Shown here: piece by piece, positions 1-8,651 of the stretch
How positions within the stretch are numbered: position 1 is the stretch's first letter
How the letters are laid out: each line of letters opens with the position of its first letter
NCBI GenBank assembly: GCA_045805265.1
Contig: JBJMLO010000030.1
Coordinates: forward strand, 186,001 to 250,000
Reading direction: 5' to 3'
Length of the DNA stretch: 64,000 nucleotides
Source of the DNA: JBJMLO01 sp045805265
GTDB lineage: Bacteria; Actinomycetota; UBA4738; JACQTL01
Made by a program: the position numbers and the translations under genes
Notes under the pieces: generated by a model
Told to the model about the DNA's origin: nothing
Databases searched by the model: none
What the model saw: the letters and a program-made list of their open reading frames with translations, nothing else

Positions 1-610
1 GGTCGGACTTCTCAGCCGGGTTCATCCCCGCGGCGGGCTCGTCCAGCAGCAGCAGGGAGGGCCCGGTGCCCATGGCCCGGGCGATCTCCAGCCGGCGCTG
101 GTCCCCGTAGGCGAGGTTCTTGGCCAGCTCGTTGGCGTACCGCCCGATGCCCACGAACTTCAGCAGCTCGACGGCCCGGTCCCGGGCCACGGCCTCCTCG
201 CGCCGCTGAACGCCCGTCCGGAGCATGGCCCGGCTCACCCCGGTCCGGCTGTGGGCGTCGACGCCGGCCATGACGTTCTCGAGCGCCGTCATGTTGGCGA
301 ACAGGCGGATGTTCTGGAACGTCCTGCCGATGCCGAGACGGGTGATCTGGTACGGGCGCAGCCGCCGGCGGGCCAGCGGGAACCCCGGTACCCGGACCGG
401 CTCCAGCAGCTCGCGATCCCGGAACCTGATCGAGCCCGACGTCGGGGGGTAGATGCCGGTGACCATGTTGAAGAACGTGGTCTTGCCGGCACCGTTGGGC
501 CCGATCAGGCTGAAGATCTCGCCCTCGTCGATGCTCAGGCTGACGCTCGACAAGGCGCGCAGGCCGCCGAAGTCCTTCGTGACCCCCTTCGCCTCGAGGA
601 TGGCCGTCAC
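1..610 (-). CDS. livG: Branched-chain amino-acid ABC transporter ATP-binding protein (LivG), 3' end cut by window
   Basis: ATPase subunit that powers uptake through the LivH/LivM permease pair at the cytoplasmic membrane. About 203 residues are in the window and the C-terminus runs off the left edge. Visible motifs are a Walker A (GPNGAGKTT), an ABC signature of the LivG kind (AYGDQRRLEIARA) and a Walker B region (LLLDEPAAGMNP). The Gly-Met-Asn-Pro after Walker B is typical of LivG rather than LivF. The GTG start at 610 overlaps the livM stop in a GTGA, so translation is probably coupled. A livF gene would be expected just beyond the edge. The exact substrate cannot be told: this family also carries urea, amides and aromatic acids. 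Confidence 0.9.
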   Translation of the reverse strand, partial: MTAILEAKGVTKDFGGLRALSSVSLSIDEGEIFSLIGPNGAGKTTFFNMVTGIYPPTSGSIRFRDRELLEPVRVPGFPLARRRLRPYQITRLGIGRTFQNIRLFANMTALENVMAGVDAHSRTGVSRAMLRTGVQRREEAVARDRAVELLKFVGIGRYANELAKNLAYGDQRRLEIARAMGTGPSLLLLDEPAAGMNPAEKSD

Positions 611-1785
611 CGAGCGTGCTCCTGGACCTCGTACACCGAGGCGTCGTGCACCTCGGCCCCGGTGAGCTCGGCCGCACGGCGCCTGCTGGGGACCAGCCCC
701 TGGGGCCGAATGATCATCATGACGACCAGGACCGCCCCGAACACCAGCAGGCGGGCGTCGGACAGGAACCGCAGCTGTTCCGGTAAGAAGATGATCAGGG
801 CCGCCCCCAGGATGGGGCCGGCGATGCCGCCCATCCCCCCCAGCACGACCATCGACAGGATGATCACCGACCCGAAGTCCACGTTGAACAGCGTGAAGGT
901 GTCGGGGCTGATGAACGCGATCTGGCTGGCATAGATCACGCCTCCCAGGGAGGCCACCGCCGCGCCCATGGCGAATGCCAGCAGCTTCATCCGGACCGTG
1001 GGGATGCCCATCGCGGCCGCCGCCAGCTCGTCCTCCCGGATGGCCGCCCACGCCCGGCCCACCCGGGAGTCGTTGAGCCGACGCAACAGGAAGATCCACA
1101 GGACGATGATCCCCAGCAACAGATAGTAGTAGGGGGGGTTGCTCACCCCGAAGTCGTAGTGCAGCCCCCCAAGGGCGATGACCGGGTGCGGGATGTCGTT
1201 GACGCCCTGGGCGCCGTTGTCGAACGAGTCCAGGTTGTTCGCGGTGATCCGGACGATCTCCCCGAACCCGAGCGTCACGATGGCCAGGTAGTCGCCGCGC
1301 AGCCGCAGCGTGGGGGCGCCCAGGAGGACCCCCGACAGGACCGCGATGCCCAGGGCCAGGAAGAAGAAGAACCAGAAGTACTGGTGCCACACCGGCGCCG
1401 GTGGGAACGGCCCCGAGGGGTGGGCGAACACCGCGACCGCCCGGGAGGCGGAACCGCTCAGCACGGCGAACGCGTAGGCGCCGACCGCGAAGAACGCCAC
1501 GTATCCCAGGTCGAGCAGGCCGGCGAATCCCACGACCACGTTCAGCCCGAGGGCGAGGAGCGCGGCGATCCCGATCTTGGTGAGGATCTGCGTGTAGTAC
1601 GCGTAGTTCGCCGTGACGTACGGCAGGATCGTCGGCAGCAGCGCCGCGAGCGCGACGAAGGCGACGTTCAGGCCGATCCGGACGCCCCGGGGGGCGTTCC
1701 GATAGCGCTCACCGACGGCGGCCATCGCCCCCTTCACGGACTGCACGGGCCGCCGCCAGGGGGCCACCGAGGATCCGCCTGGCAT
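607..1785 (-). CDS. livM: Branched-chain amino-acid ABC transporter permease LivM
   Basis: Integral membrane permease of 392 residues that pairs with LivH to form the channel of the importer. A charged N-terminal tail of about 35 residues is followed by a run of hydrophobic helices. The conserved LivM stretches RLRGDYLAIVTLGFGEI and GGMGGIAGPILGA (about residues 160 and 315) are both present. The ATG at 1785 lies 4 bp after the livH stop and the stop overlaps livG. The position between livH and livG is the standard liv order. Family assignment is clear; substrate is inferred only from the family. Confidence 0.92.
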   Translation of the reverse strand: MPGGSSVAPWRRPVQSVKGAMAAVGERYRNAPRGVRIGLNVAFVALAALLPTILPYVTANYAYYTQILTKIGIAALLALGLNVVVGFAGLLDLGYVAFFAVGAYAFAVLSGSASRAVAVFAHPSGPFPPAPVWHQYFWFFFFLALGIAVLSGVLLGAPTLRLRGDYLAIVTLGFGEIVRITANNLDSFDNGAQGVNDIPHPVIALGGLHYDFGVSNPPYYYLLLGIIVLWIFLLRRLNDSRVGRAWAAIREDELAAAAMGIPTVRMKLLAFAMGAAVASLGGVIYASQIAFISPDTFTLFNVDFGSVIILSMVVLGGMGGIAGPILGAALIIFLPEQLRFLSDARLLVFGAVLVVMMIIRPQGLVPSRRRAAELTGAEVHDASVYEVQEHAR

Positions 1786-1789
1786 GTCG

Positions 1790-2899
1790 CTACCCTCCCA
1801 CCTGCTCGCCGAGCAATCCGGTGGGTCGGAACATCAGCACGCCGACGAGGACGACGAACGCGATCACGCTCTGCCACTGGGCGCTGAAGCAGGCGACCCC
1901 GAGGTTCTCCACCATGCCCAGCAGGAGCCCGCCCAGCATCGCACCCCGGATGTTCCCGATCCCTCCGAGCACCGCCGCCGTGAACGCCTTGATCCCGGGG
2001 ACGAACCCCATGTTGAACTGCGCGGCCTGGAAGAACAGCCCGTACAGCATCCCCGCCACGCCGGCCATCAGGCCGCCCACGAAGAAGGTCATCACGATGA
2101 TCCGGTCGATGTTGACGCCCAACAGCGAGGCGGTCTCGGGGTCCTCGGCCACGGCCCTGATCCCCTGGCCCGCCCGCGTGCGGTGGACGAACCAGTCCAG
2201 CGCCACCAGCATCGCCGCCGCGACGGCCACGACGAGCACCGTCTGGCTGTCGATGTTGGTTCCGAGGATCGTCACGACGTGGGCCTTCTGCATGACCTGC
2301 GGGAAGTCCACGGCCGCCGCTCCCCCGATCCTGGGCCAAATGAACGGGAGCCCCAGGTGCTTGTGGCCGTCGAGCAGGTAGAAGAGGTTGGACAGGAAGA
2401 GCGATACCCCGATGGCCGTGATGAGGTAGGCCAGCCGGGACACGCCCCGCCTCCGCAGCGGCCGGTACGCGACCCGCTCGATCGCCACCGCCGTCAGCCC
2501 CGAGGCGAATGCGGCGAACAGCATGCCCACCGCGAGCACGAACACCAGGTACGGCCCGCCGATCCCGTTGGGATGGTTGTGGTTCGTGATGCCGAACAGC
2601 GAGCTGAACGTGTACAGGCCGGCGAACCCGCCGATCATGAACACCTCGGAGTGGGCGAAGTTGATCAGCTGGAGGACGCCGTAGACCATCGTGTAGCCCA
2701 GGGCGACCATGGCGTAGATGGCCCCAAGCCGGAACCCGGTGATCGCGAACTGGAACCACACCGATCCGGACGAGGGGCACACGCCCGTTCCGATGCCCAC
2801 GCCGAGCGCCCCTGCCACGACGCCGAGGAACACCAGCGTCTTCACGGCAGCCCGGAACGGCCTCCGGCTCAGCGTGCGGGTCGAGGTCGTGTCGGCCAT
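1790..2899 (-). CDS. livH: Branched-chain amino-acid ABC transporter permease LivH
   Basis: Second permease subunit, 369 residues, with about eight hydrophobic segments. LivH-type landmarks are GAIYAMVALGYTMVYGVL near the N-terminal third and PGIKAFTAAVLGGIGNIRGA near the C-terminus, the loop thought to contact the ATPases. An N-terminal extension of about 45 residues containing one extra hydrophobic stretch precedes the usual start of the fold. The gene follows livK after 98 bp that hold a strong hairpin, and it is 4 bp from livM. Confidence 0.92.
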   Translation of the reverse strand: MADTTSTRTLSRRPFRAAVKTLVFLGVVAGALGVGIGTGVCPSSGSVWFQFAITGFRLGAIYAMVALGYTMVYGVLQLINFAHSEVFMIGGFAGLYTFSSLFGITNHNHPNGIGGPYLVFVLAVGMLFAAFASGLTAVAIERVAYRPLRRRGVSRLAYLITAIGVSLFLSNLFYLLDGHKHLGLPFIWPRIGGAAAVDFPQVMQKAHVVTILGTNIDSQTVLVVAVAAAMLVALDWFVHRTRAGQGIRAVAEDPETASLLGVNIDRIIVMTFFVGGLMAGVAGMLYGLFFQAAQFNMGFVPGIKAFTAAVLGGIGNIRGAMLGGLLLGMVENLGVACFSAQWQSVIAFVVLVGVLMFRPTGLLGEQVGG

Positions 2900-2947
2900 G
2901 CAGCCCCTTGCGACGCGGCGCCTGTCGTGCGGCTTGCCCGGGCGGTG

Positions 2948-2976
2948 CGGGGCGCCCCGACCATCGGGGCGCCCCG
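2948..2976 (-). terminator. GC-rich hairpin between livK and livH
   Basis: Two copies of CGGGGCGCCCCG (2948-2959 and 2965-2976) face each other across a 5-nt loop, giving a 12-bp perfect stem. On the minus strand it lies about 20 nt after the livK stop. There is no U-run, so this is either a partial terminator or an RNA-stabilising hairpin. Such elements commonly let the binding protein be made in excess over the permease; that role is inferred. Confidence 0.5.
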
Positions 2977-2997
2977 TTCAGCCTTCTTCTTGTGTCC

Positions 2998-4221
2998 CTA
3001 GCCGGCGGAGCAGTGCGCGCAGCTTGGGATGACGTCCTTGTCCTGGCCGGTGTTCACCCAGGTGGAGTTGTCCACCTTCCAGATGAAGATCCGCACGTCG
3101 GTCGCCGCGAGCTCGTGGTTGGACCCGAACTTGTAGTTCTTCGTCAGCCCCTGGTAGTTGACCGAGTCGAAGTAGTTCGTGATGTCGTCCCGGGTCTTGT
3201 CGCCCGCCTTGAACGCCTCGATGTACATCCGGGCCACGTCGTAGTACTCGGCCGAGTAGATCCCCGGGGCGGTCACCCACAGGGCCTGATAGTCCTTGAT
3301 GAACGACGTCGCGTCGGCGCTCTTGTTCGTCGTGATGTCGACGCAGGGGCAGGTGGCGATCGTCCCGTCCCCGTTGGCGCCGGCGACCTTGAGGTACGTG
3401 TCGTCCTTGATCCCGTCGCCGCCCACCAGGGTGACATCGCTCAGCCCGGCGTCGGTCATCTGGTTCCGGAGGCCGGGAGCCTCCGAGGAGTACCCACCGT
3501 AGAAGACCACCGGGCATCCCGAGGCCTTGATCTTCGTGACCAGGGCGGAGAAGTCCTTCGTCTCCCCCGTCCCGCCGTTGGCCACCGCCCCGAGCTGGGT
3601 CTGGATCGTGACGCCGTCGGACTTGAGGGTGCTCTCGACGACCTGGGCGAGCCCCTTCCCGTACGTCGTGTCGTCGCTCGTCACGTACGCGCAGCTCGGC
3701 TTCTGGATCCGGGCGACATACTCGGCGCCCGACGGGCCCTGCGTGTTGTCGTTCGCGTTGGCCCGGAACCAGTGCTTCCAGGCGTTTGCCGCGAGCGAGA
3801 CCCCGGTCGCCGACGCGGTCACGAACGGGACCGAGGCGCCGTCGAGGATGGGACCCGCAGCCTGCGACTCACCTGAGAACGCGGGGCCGATGACGCCCAC
3901 GAAGGACTGGTCGTTCGCCACCTTGGTGGCGAGCGGCGGCGCCTGCGTGCCGCTGCCCTGCGTGTCCTCCCTGACCAGCTGGATGGTCACGGGGAGGTCC
4001 CCGAACTTCCCCTGATTGGCCTGGTTGACCGCCAGCTGGGCGCCCTGGAACCCCGGCACCACCAGGCCGGCTGCCGCCCCGGTCAGCGCCCCGAAGAAAG
4101 CGAGCTTCACCGTGGTCTTGCCGTTCTCGTTGCCGCCGTTGGTCTTCTTGCTGCACGCGGCCCCCACGATGGCGACCGCTGCGATCAGGGCCAAGACCCT
4201 GAGAGTCCTCCTGCTGTGCAA
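2998..4221 (-). CDS. ABC transporter substrate-binding lipoprotein (LivK-like)
   Basis: Extracytoplasmic receptor of the adjacent importer, about 407 residues with a type I periplasmic-binding-protein fold. A TTG start at 4221 is preferred over the ATG at 4308. It has an AGGAGG ribosome-binding site about 8 nt upstream, and it places a basic N-region, a hydrophobic core and a lipobox (VGAAC, Cys about 23) directly at the N-terminus. The mature part opens with VKLAFFGALTGAAAGL, the usual start of Leu/Ile/Val-binding folds, and has PVVFYGGYSSEAPGLRNQ in the second lobe. Ligand identity cannot be read from the sequence. It heads the liv operon. Confidence 0.88.
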   Translation of the reverse strand: MHSRRTLRVLALIAAVAIVGAACSKKTNGGNENGKTTVKLAFFGALTGAAAGLVVPGFQGAQLAVNQANQGKFGDLPVTIQLVREDTQGSGTQAPPLATKVANDQSFVGVIGPAFSGESQAAGPILDGASVPFVTASATGVSLAANAWKHWFRANANDNTQGPSGAEYVARIQKPSCAYVTSDDTTYGKGLAQVVESTLKSDGVTIQTQLGAVANGGTGETKDFSALVTKIKASGCPVVFYGGYSSEAPGLRNQMTDAGLSDVTLVGGDGIKDDTYLKVAGANGDGTIATCPCVDITTNKSADATSFIKDYQALWVTAPGIYSAEYYDVARMYIEAFKAGDKTRDDITNYFDSVNYQGLTKNYKFGSNHELAATDVRIFIWKVDNSTWVNTGQDKDVIPSCAHCSAG

Positions 4222-4419
4222 GGCGCTCCTCCTTCCCTCTCCTACCCGACCCGTGCCCGGCGTGGTGTGTACCACACTCGGGGCCGACGCGCGCGCCCGT
4301 TTGGCCATCCGGCCAGCGCTTTCGCCGGAATTGTCACGTCATCCGGGCGCGGTCCCGGCCCGACTCGCCGGCCTGTGTACGCTGTCGCGGGCCCGGCCGT
4401 TCCGGCGGGACGGGCCGAC

Positions 4420-4503
4420 GCCGGGATGGCGGAATTGGCAGACGCGCGCGACTCAAAATCGCGTGGGCGAGAGCCCGTGGGGGTTCGACTCCCCCTCCCG
4501 GCA
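4420..4503 (+). tRNA. tRNA-Leu (anticodon CAA)
   Basis: A class II tRNA of 84 nt with a long variable arm. The acceptor GCCGGGA at 4420-4426 pairs with TCCCGGC at 4496-4502, with A as discriminator base. The anticodon stem CGCGA/TCGCG encloses the loop CTCAAAA, giving anticodon CAA for the UUG codon. The T loop GTTCGAC is intact. CCA is not encoded. A TACGCT hexamer at 4378-4383 could be the -10 element, but no clear -35 is seen. The gene stands alone between livK and a convergent P450 gene. Confidence 0.95.
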
Positions 4504-4529
4504 CGCGCCGTGCTTCGTGTGCCGGTTCG

Positions 4530-5792
4530 TCAGCCCCTGACCCGAAGCTCCCGCAGGCCGCGGATGATGTAGCCCGGCTTCCAGGCCGGCTCCTCGACCA
4601 GCTCGAGGCCGGGAACCTCGGCGAGCAGCGTCCGGAGCGACGTCTCCAGCTCGATCCGGGCCAGGGGCGCGCCCAGGCAGAAGTGGATCCCGGCGCCGAA
4701 CGTGACGTGGAGGTTGTGCTCGCGGTTGACGTCGAGGCGGTCGGGCTCGGGGAACACCTCCGGGTCGTGGTTGGCCGAGCCGAACAGCAGGCCCAGCTCC
4801 GCTCCCCGGGGGACGCGCCGGCCGTGGATCTCGACGTCCTCCAGCACCCACCGCTCGAACATCTGCAGGGGAGTGTCGAAGCGCAGCAGCTCCTCGACCG
4901 CCCGGGGGACCAACGACCGGTCCTCGCGGAGTCGTGCCAGCTGGGCAGGGTTGCGGAACAGCGCCCACCAGCCGTTCCCGGTGGCGTTCACGGTGGCCTC
5001 GTGGCCGGCGTTCAGCAGCAGCACGCACGTGCCGATCAGCTCACTTTCGGTGAGGGTCCGGCCCTCGTCGACCACCTGGGTGAGCGCCGTGATGAGGTCC
5101 TCGCGGGGCTCCCGCCGCCGCCGCCGCGACAGGTCCCGGAGATACTCGGTGAACTCGACGCTGGCCGTCACCGCGCGCCGTTCGTAATCGGGCGTGGGAT
5201 TCAGCTCGTACATGAGGCAGATCTCGGCCGACCACGGCCGGAGGAGGGGCCGGTCGGGTTTCGGGACCCCGAGCATGTCGGCGATGATCTCGACCGGCAG
5301 CGGCTCGGCCACCCGGGAGATCAGGTCGAACTCGCCGGTGCCCCGGACTGCATCGACCAGGCGGTCGACGATGGCCTGCACCCGTGGCCGGAGGCCCTCG
5401 ACCATCTTCGGCGTGAAGGCCTTGGCGACCAGCTTGCGGACGCGGGTGTGGTCGGGTGGCTCCATGTCGAGGATCCCGCTGCGGATGAGGCGCCAGAAGG
5501 GGTCGAGGTGCGGCGGGTCGTCCGGGTGCTCCATCTCGGCGTGCGTGGCCAGGTGGAGGTAGGTCCGGCCGAACCGCCGGTCCCGCAGCAGCGCGTTTAC
5601 GTCGGCGTGGCGGGAGATCAGCCAGTGCTCCGTCGCGTCGTCGTACAGGACCGGGAACCGCTCCCGGAGCGCCGCGTAGGCCGGGTAGGGGTCGGCCACG
5701 AACCCGGGGTCGGAGGGGAGGAACCCCAGCTCGGTGGCCTGGATCTGCTGCTCGGCCCGCACGTTCCCTCCGGTCGTGGACGTCGACGGCAT
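4530..5792 (-). CDS. Cytochrome P450
   Basis: Soluble bacterial-type cytochrome P450 of 420 residues. The haem-binding loop FGAGIHFCLG places the axial cysteine at about residue 372. The I-helix oxygen-activation motif is AGHEAT and the K-helix ExxR is in EELLRF. There is no membrane anchor and no fused reductase, so separate ferredoxin partners are needed; none is encoded nearby. It starts 15 bp after trpA on the same strand and is probably transcribed with the trp genes. The substrate is unknown. Linkage to tryptophan biosynthesis makes an indole or tryptophan-derived substrate possible but unproven. Confidence 0.93.
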   Translation of the reverse strand: MPSTSTTGGNVRAEQQIQATELGFLPSDPGFVADPYPAYAALRERFPVLYDDATEHWLISRHADVNALLRDRRFGRTYLHLATHAEMEHPDDPPHLDPFWRLIRSGILDMEPPDHTRVRKLVAKAFTPKMVEGLRPRVQAIVDRLVDAVRGTGEFDLISRVAEPLPVEIIADMLGVPKPDRPLLRPWSAEICLMYELNPTPDYERRAVTASVEFTEYLRDLSRRRRREPREDLITALTQVVDEGRTLTESELIGTCVLLLNAGHEATVNATGNGWWALFRNPAQLARLREDRSLVPRAVEELLRFDTPLQMFERWVLEDVEIHGRRVPRGAELGLLFGSANHDPEVFPEPDRLDVNREHNLHVTFGAGIHFCLGAPLARIELETSLRTLLAEVPGLELVEEPAWKPGYIIRGLRELRVRG

Positions 5793-5807
5793 TGTAGGCG
5801 CGAGCCT

Positions 5808-6581
5808 TCAGGCGCTCGGGATCGCGGCGCGGAACCCGGCCGCCAGGCGCAGCGCCGCTCCGGGATCGCCGGCCACCACCGGGCGGACCAGCGCGGTGCC
5901 CACCACCACGCCGTCGGCGAAGGCGCAGGCCGCAGCGGCCTGCGCCGGCGTCCCGATCCCCACGCCCACCACCAGCGGCCGGTCGGTCAGCGGACGGAGC
6001 GACGCCACGAGCTCCTCGGCCGTTCCGGCCAGCTCGGCGCGCTCGCCGGTCACGCCGTAGCTCGACACGCAGTAGACGAATCCCCGCGCCTTCCGGGCGA
6101 TCGTCGCCAGCCGCTCGACGGCCGTGCCGGGCGCCGCCAGGAAGACGGTCTCGACGCCGTGCCCGGCGGCTTCCCGGCACCACTCGTCCGCCTCGTCGAC
6201 GGGGAGGTCGGGCACGATCACGGCGGCGACGCCGGAGGCCGCCGCCCGCTCGAGGAACGGTTCCCGGCCCATGGCCAGGACGGGGTTCAGGTACGTCATC
6301 ACGACGGCCGGGACGGCCAGGCCGGCCGCGTGCACGAGGTCGAGGACGGAGCCCACCGTGGCCCCGGACTCGAGGGCACGGCGGGAGGCTTCCTGGATCA
6401 CCGGCCCGTCCATGACCGGGTCGGAGAACGGGACTCCCACCTCCACCGCGTCGGCTCCGGCTTCCTGCAGGCTCCGGAGGAACTCGGGGGTGACGCCCGG
6501 CAGGCCCCCGGTCGCGTATGCGACGAACGCCCGGCCGCCTCCCTCGAGGCGCCGGCGGAGGGCGGCCTCGAGCTCAGGCAC
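5808..6581 (-). CDS. trpA: Tryptophan synthase alpha subunit
   Basis: Cleaves indole-3-glycerol phosphate to indole and glyceraldehyde 3-phosphate and channels indole to TrpB. The protein has 257 residues, normal for TrpA. The catalytic Glu and Asp are visible in AVEVGVPFSDPVMDGPVIQ, and the phosphate-binding loop region GVGIGTPAQA is near the end. The GTG at 6581 overlaps the trpB stop by 8 bp and gives the correct length; starts further upstream would add unrelated arginine-rich sequence. It is the last biosynthetic gene of the trpC-trpB-trpA run. Confidence 0.95.
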   Translation of the reverse strand: MPELEAALRRRLEGGGRAFVAYATGGLPGVTPEFLRSLQEAGADAVEVGVPFSDPVMDGPVIQEASRRALESGATVGSVLDLVHAAGLAVPAVVMTYLNPVLAMGREPFLERAAASGVAAVIVPDLPVDEADEWCREAAGHGVETVFLAAPGTAVERLATIARKARGFVYCVSSYGVTGERAELAGTAEELVASLRPLTDRPLVVGVGIGTPAQAAAACAFADGVVVGTALVRPVVAGDPGAALRLAAGFRAAIPSA

Positions 6582-7803
6582 CGACGGGGTCGCGCCCGAT
6601 CGCCCCGCGGACCGTGTCCAGATCCTTATCGCCGCGGCCGGACAGGCACACCAGCACCGCCGAGCCCTCCGGCAGCGGCCGGCGCAGGAGCCAGCCGATC
6701 GCATGGGCGGGCTCGAGCGCCGGGAGGATCCCCTCCGTCCGGGCCAGCGCGCGGAACCCGGCCAGGGCGTCCCGGTCGGCGGCGGTCGCGTACTCGGCCA
6801 GCCCGGAGTCCTTCAGATAGGAGTGCTCGGGGCCAACGCCCGGGTAGTCGAGCCCGGCCGAGATCGAGTGGGTCGGCGCCACCTGGCCGTCCGGGTCCTG
6901 CAGCAGGTAGGACATCGCTCCGTGGAGCACGCCGGGCCGCCCGGCGGTGAGCGAGGCGCAGTGCTCGCCCAGGCGCGTCCCGCTTCCTCCCGCCTCGACT
7001 CCGATCAGCCGGGTCCCGCTCCCGACGAAGGCCGTGAACGCGCCGATCGCGTTCGACCCCCCGCCGACGCACGCCACGACGGCGTCCGGGAGCCCTCCTC
7101 CGGTGGCCGCGGCGAACTGCGGGCGGGCCTCGTCGCCGATCACGCGCTGGAGGTCCCGGACCAACTCGGGGAACGGGTGGGGACCGACCACCGAGCCCAC
7201 GACGTAGTGCGTGTCCCGGACGGAGGCGGCCCAGTCCCGGAGGGCCTCGTTGATGGCGTCCTTCAGGGTCCGGGAACCGCTGGTCACCGTGACGACATCG
7301 GCGCCCAGCAGCTCCATGCGGGCGACATTCACCGCCTGGCGGCGGGTGTCCTCCTCGCCCATGTACACCACGCAGGGCAGGCCGAACATGGCGCAGGCCG
7401 TGGCCGTGGCCACGCCGTGCTGGCCGGCTCCCGTCTCCGCGATGATCCGGCGCTTGCCGAGCCGTCGGGCCAGCAGCACCTGCCCGACCGTGTTGTTGAT
7501 CTTGTGCGCGCCGGTGTGCGCAAGGTCCTCCCGCTTCAGCCAGATCCGGTACCCGGTCTCCTCCGACAGGCGCGGCGCGGAGGTCAGCGGGGTGGGGCGG
7601 CCCACGAAGTCCCGGAGCAGGTCGTCCAGCTCTGAGCGGAACCCGGGGTCGTCGCGGGCGTCCGCCCAGCCCGCGGCCAGCTCGTCGAGCGCGGGGACCA
7701 GGACCTCGGGCACGAACCGTCCGCCGTACGGGCCGAATCGCCCGCGGTCGTCGGGGACGGTCGCCGTGGCGCCGGAGTCCGTCCGGGGGGCCGCGGAGCT
7801 CAC
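6574..7803 (-). CDS. trpB: Tryptophan synthase beta subunit
   Basis: PLP enzyme that condenses indole with serine to give tryptophan; partner of TrpA. It has 409 residues. The PLP lysine lies in HTGAHKINN, the phosphate-binding glycines in CVGGGSNAIG, and the catalytic Glu region in AETGAGQHG. It belongs to the TrpB1 class that pairs with TrpA, judged by the FGPYGGRFVPEVL start. The GTG at 7803 forms a GTGA overlap with the trpC stop. An open frame extends further upstream, but that sequence lies on the coding region of trpC and is not TrpB-like. Confidence 0.96.
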   Translation of the reverse strand: MSSAAPRTDSGATATVPDDRGRFGPYGGRFVPEVLVPALDELAAGWADARDDPGFRSELDDLLRDFVGRPTPLTSAPRLSEETGYRIWLKREDLAHTGAHKINNTVGQVLLARRLGKRRIIAETGAGQHGVATATACAMFGLPCVVYMGEEDTRRQAVNVARMELLGADVVTVTSGSRTLKDAINEALRDWAASVRDTHYVVGSVVGPHPFPELVRDLQRVIGDEARPQFAAATGGGLPDAVVACVGGGSNAIGAFTAFVGSGTRLIGVEAGGSGTRLGEHCASLTAGRPGVLHGAMSYLLQDPDGQVAPTHSISAGLDYPGVGPEHSYLKDSGLAEYATAADRDALAGFRALARTEGILPALEPAHAIGWLLRRPLPEGSAVLVCLSGRGDKDLDTVRGAIGRDPVGA

Positions 7804-8594
7804 CGCTCGGCTCCGGCGGGCTCGGCGATGCCCAGCAGCTCGTGAAGCTTCGCCGCGGGGTCGGCCGCCCGCATGAGGGCCTCCCCCACCAGCACGGCGC
7901 CCGCGCCGGCCTCCACCGCCCGCTCCACCTGCTCCCGACTCGAGATCCCGCTCTCGAACATCCGCACGCGGTCGGGGGGAGCGGTTCGCAGCAGCTCGAG
8001 AGCCCGGTCCTCGTCGACCTCCAGCGACTCGAGGTCCCGTGCGTTGACCCCGATCACGCCGGCGCCGGATTCCAGGGCCGCTTCGAGGTCCCGAGCGCCG
8101 TGCGCCTCGACCACGGCGGCCAGACCCAGATCCTCCGCGGCGGCCAGCAACCCGCCGAGCTCGCTCGGGGACAGCGCCGCCGCGATCAGCAACGCGGCGT
8201 CGGCGCCGCCGGCGCGCGACTCCATGAGCTGGGAGGGGTGGACAAGGAAGTCCTTGCGCAGCACGGGCAGCCGCGTCGCCAGGTGGACGCTCCGGAGATC
8301 CGCGAGCGAGCCGCGGAAGTGACGGGGCTCCGTGAGCACCGACACCGCGGCCGCGCCCGCCCGCTCGTACGCCGCGGCCTGGGCCCGGGGGTCGACCTCC
8401 GCGATGTCGCCCGCCGAGGGCGAGGCCCGCTTGACCTCGGCGACCACCGCCGGGGCCGGCCCGGCCCGCAGCGCGCCGGCGAGGTCCCGGGCGGGGGGGA
8501 GCGACAGGCACCGCGCCATGAGCGCGCCCTCGTCCAGCGGCGACCGCTCCAGGTCACGGCGGACCTGCGCGACGACGTCCGACAGGAATCCCAC
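7800..8594 (-). CDS. trpC: Indole-3-glycerol-phosphate synthase
   Basis: Converts 1-(2-carboxyphenylamino)-1-deoxyribulose 5-phosphate to indole-3-glycerol phosphate, the step before tryptophan synthase. It is a single-domain TIM barrel of 264 residues, not fused to TrpF. Catalytic lysines are visible in VVAEVKRASPSAG and RKDFLV, and the GVNARDL and FESGISS stretches match the family. The GTG start at 8594 is preceded by a strong hairpin 20 nt upstream. No separate trpF is seen in the window, which makes the neighbouring HisA-family gene relevant. Confidence 0.95.
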   Translation of the reverse strand: MGFLSDVVAQVRRDLERSPLDEGALMARCLSLPPARDLAGALRAGPAPAVVAEVKRASPSAGDIAEVDPRAQAAAYERAGAAAVSVLTEPRHFRGSLADLRSVHLATRLPVLRKDFLVHPSQLMESRAGGADAALLIAAALSPSELGGLLAAAEDLGLAAVVEAHGARDLEAALESGAGVIGVNARDLESLEVDEDRALELLRTAPPDRVRMFESGISSREQVERAVEAGAGAVLVGEALMRAADPAAKLHELLGIAEPAGAER

Positions 8595-8613
8595 GATCGG
8601 CCAGTGTAGGACG

Positions 8614-8634
8614 TCGGGGGGCTCCGCCCCCCGA
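8614..8634 (-). terminator. Hairpin between the HisA-family gene and trpC
   Basis: A 9-bp perfect stem (TCGGGGGGC at 8614-8622 pairing with GCCCCCCGA at 8626-8634) with a 3-nt loop. It lies in the 57-bp gap upstream of trpC on the transcribed minus strand. No T-run follows. It could attenuate transcription or set a processing point between dnaE-hisA-like and trpCBA. No Trp-rich leader peptide was noticed in this gap. Confidence 0.45.
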
Positions 8635-8651
8635 AACCCGAGGGTTGGGGC

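Noticed and set aside
4683..6950. Plus-strand open frame of 755 codons across P450, trpA and trpB
   Set aside because: It spans three well-supported genes on the other strand and has no family features.
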